Origin: Candidatus Dormiibacterota bacterium | GTDB lineage: Bacteria; Chloroflexota; Dormibacteria; Aeolococcales; Aeolococcaceae | Length of the DNA: 33,208 nt | Assembly: GCA_036495095.1 (NCBI GenBank) | Contig: DASXNK010000090.1 | Span: 1 to 33,208, forward strand | Direction: 5' to 3' | Part shown: piece after piece, positions 8,821 to 16,900 of the stretch | How positions within the stretch are numbered: the stretch's first letter is position 1 | Layout of the letters: every line of letters starts with the position of its first letter | Notes under the pieces: generated by a model | The model's database searches: none | Told to the model about the DNA's origin: nothing | Seen by the model: the letters and a program-made list of their open reading frames with translations, nothing else | Program-made: the position numbers and the translations under genes

Positions 8821-10163
8821 CCCGTCGCGGCGCGCGAGAGCGTCACCGGCGGGACCGCGGGGAGGAGGCGCGACCGCGGCGCGGTCGGGACCGACGGCGC
8901 CGCCGTCGCCGCGGCCAGGGGGAGTGACGGCAGCGGCGGGGGCGCGAGCGGCCCCGCCGCTGGCGCGGTGTCGAGGACGCTCTGCAGCGCCTCGGCGGCG
9001 ATCCCCGCGGCCTCGGTGGTGATGTGGCGCTCGCCGCGGTAGAAGTCGTATCCGGCGGTCTCGCGGTACGGGTAGCCGGTGAGCGGGGTCCGGTGCTGCA
9101 TCCGCAGCGCCACCCCGGTCATCTCCGCCTCGAGCCCGGCGTAGCGCCCTCCCTGCAGCGCGTTCGCCCGGTGCAGCGCGGTGAGCAGGGTGAGCTGGCG
9201 GACCTCCTTGTAGCTGCTGCTCACCTGCTGCGTGCCCAGGTCGAACTCGAAGAAGAAGCCGCCGGCGCCGGTGTCGTGGAGCCTGGTGGAGTTGGCGACC
9301 AGGCCGTCGAGCATCTGGGTGGCCAGGGCGGTGAGGACGGGGATCCCGGTGGCGTCGCCGGTGTCGAGCAGCGCCAGCACCTCGTCGGCCTGCTCACCCA
9401 CCTTCGCCTCGCGGTCGGCGGGGACACCGCCGCACACGGTGTGGTTGAAGAGGTGGTAGGTGGTGTCGTAGGCCTGGGAGACCACGGTGAGCGCCTCGCG
9501 CATCCCCACCGCGACCCAGCCCGGATCGCCGAAGCGCATCCCCGCGTCGACCAGGGCGAGACCGCCCTCGAGGTCGTGGTCGACCCGGTAGCCGTCGGCG
9601 CACGCGGGCTGGTGGCCGGCGGCGGAGACATGGCCGTGCACCACCCCCGCGGCGGGGTCGACGATGCCGTTGAGGTGGCCGGCGAAGGCCTGGGCCCGCT
9701 GTGTCCAGAAGGCGTCGCCGGTGAGCCCGGCGAGCTGCAGGAACTGCCAGTACACCCAGCCCTTGTCCGAGGAGTAGTGGACGACCTTGGCCCGAAGCGG
9801 CGCGGTCAGCCGGGCCAGCGCCGCCGCCTGGGAGTGGTCGCCGGGGTGGCGTCGCTGGTACCAGACCATGTTCAGCACGTCGCGCAGGTCGGTGAGCTCG
9901 TCGCGGCGTGCCGGGCTGCCGTCGGGGAGGTTGGAGCGGGCCGGGTCGTCGACCGACCAGTTGATGAAGAGCCCGCCGGTCGCCGGGTTGAACCCGTGAG
10001 CGTCGATCTCGTCGAGGGTGGCCCGCACCGCCGCGTCGAGCGCCGGCGCCGCCGCCGAGACCGGCGCAGCCGCCGGGGCCATCGATGCCGCCATCGCCAG
10101 CAGCGCCATCACGATCAGCATCCGCAGCGCACCGCGCCGCGAGCGCAGCCGTCGCACCGTCAC
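8715..10163 (-). CDS. secreted protein, possible alpha/alpha-toroid glycosidase
   Basis: The 482-residue protein has an export signal (arginine-rich start, hydrophobic core MLIVMALLAMAASM, cleavage likely near residue 39 after VSA). The mature part is rich in aromatic-helical segments typical of (alpha/alpha)6-toroid enzymes: LRDVLNMVWYQRR, KGWVYWQFLQLAGL, YRVDHDLEGGLALVDAG, GAGGFFFEFDLG and GYDFYRGERHITTEAAG. I do not recognise the exact family, so glycoside hydrolase activity is a guess from fold-like features. The last 100 residues are a Pro/Ala-rich tail that overlaps the convergent SDR gene. GTG 10163 is preceded by AGGAGG at a normal distance. Confidence 0.7.
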   Translation of the reverse strand: MTVRRLRSRRGALRMLIVMALLAMAASMAPAAAPVSAAAPALDAAVRATLDEIDAHGFNPATGGLFINWSVDDPARSNLPDGSPARRDELTDLRDVLNMVWYQRRHPGDHSQAAALARLTAPLRAKVVHYSSDKGWVYWQFLQLAGLTGDAFWTQRAQAFAGHLNGIVDPAAGVVHGHVSAAGHQPACADGYRVDHDLEGGLALVDAGMRFGDPGWVAVGMREALTVVSQAYDTTYHLFNHTVCGGVPADREAKVGEQADEVLALLDTGDATGIPVLTALATQMLDGLVANSTRLHDTGAGGFFFEFDLGTQQVSSSYKEVRQLTLLTALHRANALQGGRYAGLEAEMTGVALRMQHRTPLTGYPYRETAGYDFYRGERHITTEAAGIAAEALQSVLDTAPAAGPLAPPPLPSLPLAAATAAPSVPTAPRSRLLPAVPPVTLSRAATGQAPAASPPTAGPAPSPPDGLPARLSALCGALRLC

Positions 10164-10286
10164 GACACCGTCCTCCTGCCGGACGTTCCCTTCCCTCCCG
10201 GCCGCAGCCGGTCGGCGCCCATTATGGGCGACCCGTCACGGCGGCGGGGGACGCCCCGGCGGGAGGCGGCGCACCTGCGGATCGCG

Positions 10287-10315
10287 TTAACAAAGTATGA
10301 TGCTGAGGCTATACG
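10287..10315 (+). promoter_or_regulatory. promoter of the MIP channel gene
   Basis: TTAACA (10287-10292), 17-bp spacer and TATACG (10310-10315) form a plausible housekeeping promoter 25 bases before the GTG start. TATGAT at 10296-10301 is an alternative -10. The area is AT-rich compared with its surroundings. Confidence 0.5.
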
Positions 10316-10340
10316 GGAAGGTGCACAGAGGAGGGGGATC

Positions 10341-11123
10341 GTGGCCGTGCTCGAGGCGACCCGCACGGGCTCGCTGCCGGCCCCCCCGCAGCCGTGGCTG
10401 GACGACTTCCACGCCCCGTCCCACGAGTGGCGCCGGCTCTTCTCCGAGGTCCTCGGCACCTTCCTCCTGGTCCTGGTCGCCGCCGGGCCGGGGCCGGTCA
10501 GGAGCGCGACCGCGGCGACGATCGGCCGCACCGCGGAGGTGACGGCGCCGGCCCTCATGGTGATGGCGGTGATCCTGTTCATGGGGCGGGTCGGGGGCGC
10601 TCACCTCAACCCGACCGTCACCCTCGCCTTCGCCCTGCGGCGCGAGTTCCCCTGGAGGCGCGTCCCCGGGTACGTCGCCGGCCAGGCGGTGGGCGCGGTG
10701 CTCGCCTGCCTGGTGCTCTGGGCGCTCCTCGGCCACCGCGCCAGCCTCGGTGCGACCGTGCCCGGTCCGGGCATCACCGATGTCCAGGCGATGCTGATGG
10801 AGGCGATCCTCACCGCCGGGCTGATCAGCACCATCCTCGGCACCGCCTCCGGTGCGCAGAACGTCGGGCACCTCTCCGCCATCGCCGTCGGCGGGTACAT
10901 CGCCCTCGCCGGGCTCTGGTCGAGCCCGGTCAGCGGCGCGTCGATGAACCCGGCGCGCTCGCTCGCGCCCGCGATCGTCCGGGGCGACCTGGGTCACACC
11001 TGGGTCTACCTGGCCGGCCCCCTGCTCGGGCTCGCCCTGGCGCTGGGGTGCGCGCTGATCCTGCGCGGACCCGGCGGTGACCCGGTGGCCGCCGGCGCCG
11101 CCCAGGGTGATCAGCCAGCCTGA
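10341..11123 (+). CDS. MIP-family (aquaporin-like) channel
   Basis: The 260-residue membrane channel has six hydrophobic segments and the two half-helix motifs of the major intrinsic protein family. The second is a normal GASMNPARSLAP, but the first is GGAHLNPTVTLAF, with NPT replacing NPA. Asparagines are kept in both, so a pore is still expected; selectivity for water, glycerol or a metalloid cannot be read. GTG 10341 follows a strong GAGGAGGGGG ribosome-binding site, and the frame's much longer upstream extension is antisense to the secreted-protein gene. The 3' end overlaps the convergent nicotinamidase gene by 13 bases. Confidence 0.88.
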   Translation: MAVLEATRTGSLPAPPQPWLDDFHAPSHEWRRLFSEVLGTFLLVLVAAGPGPVRSATAATIGRTAEVTAPALMVMAVILFMGRVGGAHLNPTVTLAFALRREFPWRRVPGYVAGQAVGAVLACLVLWALLGHRASLGATVPGPGITDVQAMLMEAILTAGLISTILGTASGAQNVGHLSAIAVGGYIALAGLWSSPVSGASMNPARSLAPAIVRGDLGHTWVYLAGPLLGLALALGCALILRGPGGDPVAAGAAQGDQPA

Positions 11124-11680
11124 ACCTCGACCCCGGCGGCGGTCAGCGCGGTCACGGTGGCGGCCACCCCGGCCTCGCCGAGGCCGGCGCAGAGGCGCTG
11201 CAGCACCCGGGTGGCGAAGCCCAGGCGCGCCGCCGACATCGCGGTCTCGCGGACGCAGTACTCGGTGGCGATGCCGCAGACGTCGACGGCGTCGACCCCG
11301 TGGGCGCGCAGCACCGCATCGAGGCCGCGACCGTCCGCCGCGGTGCCCTCGAAGCCCGAGTAGGCGGCGGCGTGCTCGCCCTTGAGCACCTCGACGTCGG
11401 CGTCGACGCGGAGCCCGGGGTGGTACTCGGCACCGGTGCTGCCGGCCACGCAGTGCACCGGCCAGGTGCCGCGATAGTCGGGGTCGGCGCCGGCGGCGGC
11501 GAAGTGCCCGGCGGGGTCGACGTGCCAGTCCCGGGTGGTCACCACCAGCGCGTACCCGCCGCGGTGGGCGGCGACGTGGCCGGTGATCGCCGCCGCCGCG
11601 GCGGCCCCGCCGGGCACCGCCAGCGATCCCCCCTCGCAGAAGTCGTTCTGGACATCGACGACCAGAAGTGCACGGCTCAC
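11111..11680 (-). CDS. pncA: nicotinamidase
   Basis: Nicotinamidase hydrolyses nicotinamide to nicotinate and ammonia in NAD salvage. The 189-residue protein has the full cysteine-hydrolase set: Asp9 (VVDVQNDF), Lys100 (VLKGEH) and Cys142 (GIATEYCV), plus the metal-binding Asp51, His53 and His59 (RDWHVDPAGHF) that distinguish nicotinamidases from isochorismatases. The GTG start is one base after the pncB stop codon, so both salvage enzymes are made from one message, converting nicotinamide to nicotinate mononucleotide in two steps. Confidence 0.94.
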   Translation of the reverse strand: MSRALLVVDVQNDFCEGGSLAVPGGAAAAAAITGHVAAHRGGYALVVTTRDWHVDPAGHFAAAGADPDYRGTWPVHCVAGSTGAEYHPGLRVDADVEVLKGEHAAAYSGFEGTAADGRGLDAVLRAHGVDAVDVCGIATEYCVRETAMSAARLGFATRVLQRLCAGLGEAGVAATVTALTAAGVEVQAG

Positions 11681-11681
11681 G

Positions 11682-13061
11682 TCACGCGATCCTCCCCCGC
11701 TGGGCGATGCCGCCCTCCTCGCCGAGGCTGGCGCGCAGCGCCAGCAGCCGGGGGCTGCGCCGCACCGGCCAGGGCTGGGGATCGTCGATCCGCCGCACCG
11801 CCGCGGGCAGCGACTCCCGCTCGGCGAGGCAGTGGGCGCGAACCAGGTCGAGCGGGGGCAGCGCGACGCAGGTGCGCCCCGCCTCCATCACCCGGCGGAG
11901 CAGCGGCCGGCCGGGAAGGCTCTCGTCGGCGAGGCCGACGACGTCGCCGTGACCGGGGTCGCGGAAGACCTGGTGGACGCCGGGGTCGGTGTGCTTGGCG
12001 GCGCTCAGCTTCATCACCGGCCGGTCGACCCCCGCCTCGCGCTGGGCCACCAGCTTGTAGACCCCGCCGAGCGAGGGCGCGTCGGCGGAGGTGCCGAGCA
12101 TGGTCCCCACCCCGAAGGCGTCGACGGGCGCGCCGCCCCGCACCAGGGCCTCGATGCGGTACTCGTCGAGGTCGTTGGAGGCGATGATCCGGCACGACCG
12201 CATCCCCGCCGCGTCGAGCATCACCCGTGCCGTCGCCGCATGCTCGGCGAGGTCGCCGGAGTCGATCCGGATGCCGGCGAGGGACACCCCGGTCGCGATC
12301 GACGCGGCGATCGCGTTGGCCACGCCGCGCTCGGTGTCGTAGGTGTCGACGAGCAGCACCGCGAGCCCGGGGTACTCGCCGAGGAACGACTCGAAGGCGG
12401 CGCGCTCGCCCTCGGGCCCGAAGGCGAGGACGTAGTGGTGGGCCATGGTCCCGGTGGTGGGGATGCCGAGGCGCCGGCCCGCCACCGCCGTCGCCGTGCC
12501 CGCGGCGCCGGCGATGTAGGCCGCCCGGGCCACCCCGAGGGCGGCGTCGGGGCCGTGGAGGCGGCGCAGCGAGAAATCCCACACCGGCCGGCCGGCGGCG
12601 GCGTCGACGATCCGCGCCGCCTTGCTGGCGATCATCGTCTGGTGGTTGACGATGGCGAGCAGCGCCGACTCGGCCAGGGTGGCCTCGACCCGCGGGGCGG
12701 TGACCCGCAGCAGCGGCACCTCGGCGCCGACCACGGTGCCCTCGGCGATCGCCTCCACCCGGCCGGTGAAGCCGAGCTCCGAGAGATGCTCGAGGAAGTC
12801 GTCCCCGTAGATGCCCTGCCGGGCCATCCACTCCAGCTCGACGGGCTCGAAGCGCAGCCCCTCGAGGTAGGCGAGCGCCTGCTCGAGGCCGGCGGCCACC
12901 AGGTAGCCGCGGTGGCGGGGGAGGCTGCGGACGAACAGCTCGAAGGTCGCCTCGCCGTTCAGGCCGGCGTGGAGGAACGCCTGCGCCATGGTGAGCTCGT
13001 ACTGGTCGCAGTGCAGCCCGTAGCCGGCGTCGGACAGGGGCAGCGGCCGGGTCTCGGTCAC
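11682..13061 (-). CDS. pncB: nicotinate phosphoribosyltransferase
   Basis: The enzyme joins nicotinate to PRPP to make nicotinate mononucleotide. The 459-residue protein shows the family start (CDQYELTMAQAFLHAG, 18-33), the substrate-site FELFVRSLP, the GTMAHHYVLAF segment containing the phosphorylated histidine (about 208) and the PRPP-side SGDL and GVGTML segments. GTG 13061 is preceded by a short leader with GGGAG; a TAGCCT -10-like hexamer lies about 40 bases upstream, within an element also found before nrtR. It is coupled to pncA. The final 40 residues are poorly conserved. Confidence 0.94.
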   Translation of the reverse strand: MTETRPLPLSDAGYGLHCDQYELTMAQAFLHAGLNGEATFELFVRSLPRHRGYLVAAGLEQALAYLEGLRFEPVELEWMARQGIYGDDFLEHLSELGFTGRVEAIAEGTVVGAEVPLLRVTAPRVEATLAESALLAIVNHQTMIASKAARIVDAAAGRPVWDFSLRRLHGPDAALGVARAAYIAGAAGTATAVAGRRLGIPTTGTMAHHYVLAFGPEGERAAFESFLGEYPGLAVLLVDTYDTERGVANAIAASIATGVSLAGIRIDSGDLAEHAATARVMLDAAGMRSCRIIASNDLDEYRIEALVRGGAPVDAFGVGTMLGTSADAPSLGGVYKLVAQREAGVDRPVMKLSAAKHTDPGVHQVFRDPGHGDVVGLADESLPGRPLLRRVMEAGRTCVALPPLDLVRAHCLAERESLPAAVRRIDDPQPWPVRRSPRLLALRASLGEEGGIAQRGRIA

Positions 13062-13087
13062 AGGCGCTCCCCAGCGGGAGGGACGTT

Positions 13088-13106
13088 CAGCGCAGAGGCT
13101 ATCACC
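13088..13106 (-). promoter_or_regulatory. candidate NrtR box upstream of pncB
   Basis: This 19-bp element matches 14465-14483 at 15 of 19 positions and has the same orientation relative to its minus-strand gene. Both contain TAGCCTC on the coding strand, which may double as the -10 element. An NrtR operator is inferred from gene context. Confidence 0.45.
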
Positions 13107-13125
13107 CGTCCCCGGCCGGGACGTC

Positions 13126-13662
13126 TCAGCCGGAGACCATCACGGTCACGGTGAAGCGGCCGGCATTTCCGGTGCAACGCATCGCCTCGCCGCAGCTGGT
13201 GCGATGTGCGGACACCACCGCCCGCCCCGGGCGCAGCGCCTGGTACCTCGCGGTCACGGTGCCGCAGCCACCGCCCGGGACGCAGCTGCCGGGCCGGTCC
13301 GGCGCGTACACGGGGTCGCCCGCGGAGCGCAGCACCGAGGCGTCGGAGGGCGGGTCGTACTGCCAGTAGGTCGAGTGCAGCACCACCGTGAGGGTGCCGC
13401 CGGTGCGCAGCGACACGGTTCCACCATCGTCAGCCTCGCCGGCGACGCGGGAGGCGGGCGGCGGGCTCGGGCGGTCGACCGGGGCGGCGGTCGCGGCGGC
13501 GGTGGACCCCGGCGCCGCCGGCCCCGAGGGCGTGACCGTGGCCACCGGGGAGGGCGACCGGGTCGCGGCCGCGGGGGAGACGGTGCCGCACCCACCGAGC
13601 AGGACGGCGGCGGCGACGGCGGCGAGGCCGGCGGCGGCGGGGCGGGGGCGGGGACGGCGCAT
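13126..13662 (-). CDS. lipoprotein with possible chagasin-like (I42) domain
   Basis: The 178-residue protein starts with an arginine-rich region, a hydrophobic stretch and a lipobox LLGGC (Cys25), so it should be lipid-anchored outside the membrane. A Ser/Pro/Thr/Ala linker runs to about residue 78. The C-terminal 100 residues have beta-strand character with two cysteine pairs (SCVPGGGC and SCGEAMRC) and end in RFTVTVMVSG; the layout recalls chagasin-type protease inhibitors, but identity is not secure. ATG 13662 has AGGAGAG upstream. It sits between nrtR and pncB on the same strand, but a link to NAD metabolism is not evident. Confidence 0.7.
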   Translation of the reverse strand: MRRPRPRPAAAGLAAVAAAVLLGGCGTVSPAAATRSPSPVATVTPSGPAAPGSTAAATAAPVDRPSPPPASRVAGEADDGGTVSLRTGGTLTVVLHSTYWQYDPPSDASVLRSAGDPVYAPDRPGSCVPGGGCGTVTARYQALRPGRAVVSAHRTSCGEAMRCTGNAGRFTVTVMVSG

Positions 13663-13739
13663 GAGGGTGCTCTCTCCTCTGGTCCGGATCTGCGATGCCA
13701 AGGACGCGGGTGGGGCCCCCCGGGTTCCCACCGCCGCGC

Positions 13740-14462
13740 TCAGCTCCGGCCCCCCGCCCCGGCGCGGATCGCCGCCGGCGTGCGCGAGCGCCGCGGGCTC
13801 CAGGCGGGGCGGCGCTCGACGAACTCGTAGAGCATCGCGGGGCGGCCCGGCACCCCCTTGACCACCACCCCGGTGCTCCGCACCAGCCCCGACTGCTCCA
13901 GCTCGCGGCGGAAGTTCGAGGCCTCGTGGGTCACCCCCGAGATCGCGTCGTAGAGGCGGCGCGCCTGGGGCATGGTGAAGCGCTCGGGGAGCAGGCCGAC
14001 GGCGATGTTCGAGTACCAGAGCTTGCCGCGGAGCCGCTCGGTGCCCTCGGCGATCATCGCGCCGTGGTCGAAGGCGACCTCGGGGAGGTCGTCGACGGGG
14101 AACCACCGGGCGGTGGTGGCGCCCTCGTGGAGCACCACCGCGTCGATGAGGGCGAGGTAGGAGATCGAGACGATCCAGCCCCGGGGGTCGCGGCTGGGGT
14201 CCCCGTAGGTGTGCAGCTGCTCGAGGTAGACCGCGCCCACCCCGGTCTTCTCGGTGAGCTTGCGCTGGGCGGTCTGCTCGGGCAGCTCGTCGTCGTTCAT
14301 GAAGCCGCCGGGGAGCGCCCAGCGCTCCTGCTGCGGCGGCTCCTCCCGGCGCACCAGCAGGACGTGGAGGCGGCCGCTCAGGGGTGCGAGGATCACCGGA
14401 TCGGCGGTGAGCGCCGCGGGGGCGGCGAAGCCCGCGGAGTTGACCGCGGTGAGCCTCGGCAT
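13740..14462 (-). CDS. nrtR: NrtR-type Nudix-domain transcriptional regulator
   Basis: NrtR proteins repress NAD-synthesis genes and respond to ADP-ribose or related Nudix ligands. The 240-residue protein has an N-terminal Nudix fold (about 18-140) and a C-terminal winged helix (about 145-215: RLRGKLWYSNIAVGLLP, FTMPQARRLYDAI, NFRRELEQSGLV, GRPAMLYEF), the NrtR signature. The Nudix box reads G53-x-E59 then QRKLTEKTGV, so the REUXEE catalytic core is altered (RK for RE, EK for EE), consistent with a sensor that has lost hydrolysis. It lies upstream of pncB and pncA on the same strand, strongly supporting control of NAD salvage. Confidence 0.88.
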   Translation of the reverse strand: MPRLTAVNSAGFAAPAALTADPVILAPLSGRLHVLLVRREEPPQQERWALPGGFMNDDELPEQTAQRKLTEKTGVGAVYLEQLHTYGDPSRDPRGWIVSISYLALIDAVVLHEGATTARWFPVDDLPEVAFDHGAMIAEGTERLRGKLWYSNIAVGLLPERFTMPQARRLYDAISGVTHEASNFRRELEQSGLVRSTGVVVKGVPGRPAMLYEFVERRPAWSPRRSRTPAAIRAGAGGRS

Positions 14463-14464
14463 GG

Positions 14465-14483
14465 CACCGCTGAGGCTAGCAGC
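14465..14483 (-). promoter_or_regulatory. candidate NrtR box in the nrtR/DNA glycosylase divergent region
   Basis: The element starts 3 bases upstream of the nrtR ATG and contains a GCTG-N7-CAGC dyad (14469-14483). It shares 15 of 19 bases with the pncB element. TAGCCT on the minus strand lies 10 bases from the ATG. Binding here could autoregulate nrtR. Confidence 0.45.
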
Positions 14484-14496
14484 AGCGACGATCCTG

Positions 14497-14508
14497 CATG
14501 CTGGCGGG
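14497..14508 (+). promoter_or_regulatory. -10-like element for leaderless DNA glycosylase gene
   Basis: CATGCT (14497-14502) is followed by 6 bases and GTG 14509. The match is modest and rests mainly on the recurring spacing seen elsewhere in the window. Confidence 0.35.
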
Positions 14509-15399
14509 GTGCCCGGCGCCGAGCTCGCCCTCCCCGCTCCGCTCGACGTGCCCACCTCGCTCGAGGTCTTCCGCCGCTGGGGCGACGACCTCGTCGACCG
14601 CTGGGACGGGCAGGTCCTGGTCCGCACCCTGCGCAGCGGCGGCGAGCCGGTCGCCTGGAGCGCGGTGTCCGCCGGCGACACCCGGTCGCCGCGGCTGCGG
14701 GTGAGCGTCGACGACCCCGCCCACCTGGAGGCGGCGGTGGCGGCCGGGCACGCCCTCTTCGTCACCGCGCCGGAGGCGTTCGAGAGCCTCCGTGCCAGCG
14801 ATCACGCGGTGGCGGCGGCGGAGGCGCGCCATCCGGGTGTCCGCGGCGTCCGCGAGCCCGACCTGCTCACCGCGCTGGTGCGGTTCATCAGCGCCCAGCA
14901 GGTCAACCTGCGCTGGGCGGCCACCACCCGCGCCCGGCTGGTGCGCGCCGTCGGGGTGGCGCGCAGCGCCGGCGGCCGCGAGGTCTGGGCCCTCGACCCC
15001 CAGCGGCTCGCCGAGACCGACCCCGGCGAGCTCCGCGCGATGCAGTTCACCACCCGCAAGGCGGAGTACATCGTCGGCGTCGCCGCCGAGGTGTGCGCCG
15101 GCCGCCTCGACCTCGCGGAGCTCGGCGGCTGCGCCGACGACGAGGTCATCGCGCGGCTGATGGCGGTGCGCGGCCTCGGCCGGTGGACCGCCGAGTGGGT
15201 GCTCGCGCGCACCCTGGGCCGCCCCCGGGTGGTCGCCGGCGACCTCGGCGTGCGCAAGGCGGTGGGCGCCGCGTACCTGGGCGGGCGCATGCCCTCCGAG
15301 GCCGACGTGCGGGCGCTCACGGCCCACTGGGGCGCAGCGGCGGCGGTGGCCCAGGCGGTGCTGCTCCACACCCTGGTGGGCCCGGTCCCGCCGCTGTAG
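14509..15399 (+). CDS. AlkA-like DNA-3-methyladenine glycosylase
   Basis: The protein removes alkylated bases to start base-excision repair. It has 296 residues from GTG 14509: an N-terminal AlkA_N-like beta domain (FRRWGDDLVDRWDG, then WSAVSAG), then a helix-hairpin-helix/GPD domain with LVRFISAQQVNLRWA, the hairpin VRGLGRWTAEW and catalytic aspartate about 245 (VVAGDLGVRKAV). The lysine of bifunctional Nth/OGG lyases is not seen, so it should be monofunctional. A longer frame reaches back to 14254 but runs antisense through nrtR, and the homology starts at about GTG 14509. Confidence 0.88.
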   Translation: MPGAELALPAPLDVPTSLEVFRRWGDDLVDRWDGQVLVRTLRSGGEPVAWSAVSAGDTRSPRLRVSVDDPAHLEAAVAAGHALFVTAPEAFESLRASDHAVAAAEARHPGVRGVREPDLLTALVRFISAQQVNLRWAATTRARLVRAVGVARSAGGREVWALDPQRLAETDPGELRAMQFTTRKAEYIVGVAAEVCAGRLDLAELGGCADDEVIARLMAVRGLGRWTAEWVLARTLGRPRVVAGDLGVRKAVGAAYLGGRMPSEADVRALTAHWGAAAAVAQAVLLHTLVGPVPPL

Positions 15400-15431
15400 C
15401 GCCGCGCGGGACCGCCGCCCAGAATGGGGCG

Positions 15432-16814
15432 ATGCCCGGTTGCGGGCGGCGCGCCGCCCTGGCCTCGACCCTGCTCCTCCTCGCCGGCTGCGGGTCCCCG
15501 CAGGCCGCCGCCGGCCGGGCCGCCGGGAGCGCCGGGAGCACCACCACCGCCAGGCCGGCGCTCGCCGCCGGGCCGGCGTGGACCACCTACCACGGCGACG
15601 CCGCCCGCTCCGGGGTGGACGCCACCTCGCCGCCGATGGGGTCGCCGCGGGTGCTCTGGCGCTCCGCCGCCCTCGACGGCGACGTCCAGGCCGAGCCGCT
15701 GCTGGTCGACGGCCACGTCATCGTCGCCACCGAGGGCGACTCGCTCTACTCGCTCGACGCCGGCAGCGGCGCGGTGGCCTGGCGGGTGCGGCTGGGCACT
15801 CCGGTGCCGCGCTCGATGCTGCCCTGCGGCAACATCTTCCCGCTCGGCATCACCGGCACCCCGGTCGTCGACCGCGCCGCCGGGCTGGTCTACGCAGTGG
15901 CCGAGTCCATCCCCGGCACCCACACCCTGGTCGCCGTCGAGCTCGCCACCGGCCGGGAGCGCTGGCGGCGCGGGGTCGACCCGCCGGGGATGAGCCCGAT
16001 CACCCAGCAGCAGCGCGCCGCCCTCGCCCTCGACGCCGGCCGGGTGGTGGTCGCCTTCGGAGGGCTGCTCGGCGACTGCGGCGCCTACCACGGCTGGGTG
16101 GTGGCGGTGGCCACCGACGGCGGCGGCCCGCTCCTCGACTTCCGGGTGCCGGGCACCCGCGAGGGCGGCATCTGGGCGCCCCCGGGACCGGTGGTCGACC
16201 CCGACGGGACCCTGCTCGTGGCCACCGGGAACAGCGAGGCGGTGGCCACCCTCGACGGCGGCGACTCGGTGCTCCGGCTCTCGCCCGACCTGCGCCAGCT
16301 CGACCAGTGGGCGCCCGCCGACTGGCGGGTGCTCAACACCACCGACACCGACGTCGGCTCGATCAGCCCGGCGGAGGTGGGCGGAGGCCTGCTCTTCCAG
16401 GGGGGCAAGTCGGGCCGCGGCTCGCTGCTCCGGGCCGGCCACCTCGGCGGCGAGGGCGGGGAGGCCTTCGCCGCCGAGGTCTGCCCGGGCGGGTCGTACG
16501 GCGGCACCGCCCTCGCCGCCCCGTCCCTGTACGTGCCCTGCGTCCAGGGGCTGCGAGCGCTGCGAATCGGCCCCGGCGCGACCTTCTCCGTGACCTGGAC
16601 CGGGCCCGCCACCGGGTCCCCGATCCTGGCCGGCGGGGTGGTCTGGGCGACCGCCTCCGGCCAGGGCGTCCTGCTCGCGCTCGACCCCGCGAGCGGCGCC
16701 GAGCGCGCCCGCGTCGAGGTCGGACCGACCCTCCGCTTCGCCACCCCGGCGAGCCTGGGAGGGACGCTGGTGGTGGCCTCCGGGGCCTCGATCGTCGCCG
16801 TCACGGGGGTCTGA
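15432..16814 (+). CDS. PQQ-like beta-propeller lipoprotein
   Basis: The 460-residue protein has a lipoprotein signal with lipobox LAGC (Cys20). From about residue 50 it carries repeated WD/PQQ-type blades: LLVDGHVIVATEGDSLYSLD, SGAVAWRVRLG, TGTPVVDRAAGLVYAV, ELATGRERWRRG and TGSPILAGGVVWATA. Such propellers act as scaffolds or sensors; true PQQ dehydrogenase active-site residues are not recognised, so no enzymatic role is claimed. ATG 15432 is 6 bases after CAGAAT, a possible -10 for a leaderless message. It precedes the polysaccharide-acetylation pair by 86 bases and may be co-expressed. Confidence 0.85.
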   Translation: MPGCGRRAALASTLLLLAGCGSPQAAAGRAAGSAGSTTTARPALAAGPAWTTYHGDAARSGVDATSPPMGSPRVLWRSAALDGDVQAEPLLVDGHVIVATEGDSLYSLDAGSGAVAWRVRLGTPVPRSMLPCGNIFPLGITGTPVVDRAAGLVYAVAESIPGTHTLVAVELATGRERWRRGVDPPGMSPITQQQRAALALDAGRVVVAFGGLLGDCGAYHGWVVAVATDGGGPLLDFRVPGTREGGIWAPPGPVVDPDGTLLVATGNSEAVATLDGGDSVLRLSPDLRQLDQWAPADWRVLNTTDTDVGSISPAEVGGGLLFQGGKSGRGSLLRAGHLGGEGGEAFAAEVCPGGSYGGTALAAPSLYVPCVQGLRALRIGPGATFSVTWTGPATGSPILAGGVVWATASGQGVLLALDPASGAERARVEVGPTLRFATPASLGGTLVVASGASIVAVTGV

Positions 16815-16900
16815 CCCTCCCCGGGCGGACCTTGACGGACCCGGCCCCGGACGGCTTGAATGACCCGCTCCGAGAGGAAGCCCGCCGTGCGGGGAAGCGG

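Noticed and set aside
9024-10340. Long plus-strand open frame running into the MIP channel gene
   Set aside because: It is antisense to the secreted-protein gene, has a Gly/Val/Glu-rich shadow composition, and the channel has a strong ribosome-binding site at GTG 10341.
13695-15431. Long plus-strand extension upstream of the propeller lipoprotein
   Set aside because: It covers nrtR on the other strand and the DNA glycosylase in another frame; the lipoprotein signal starts at ATG 15432.
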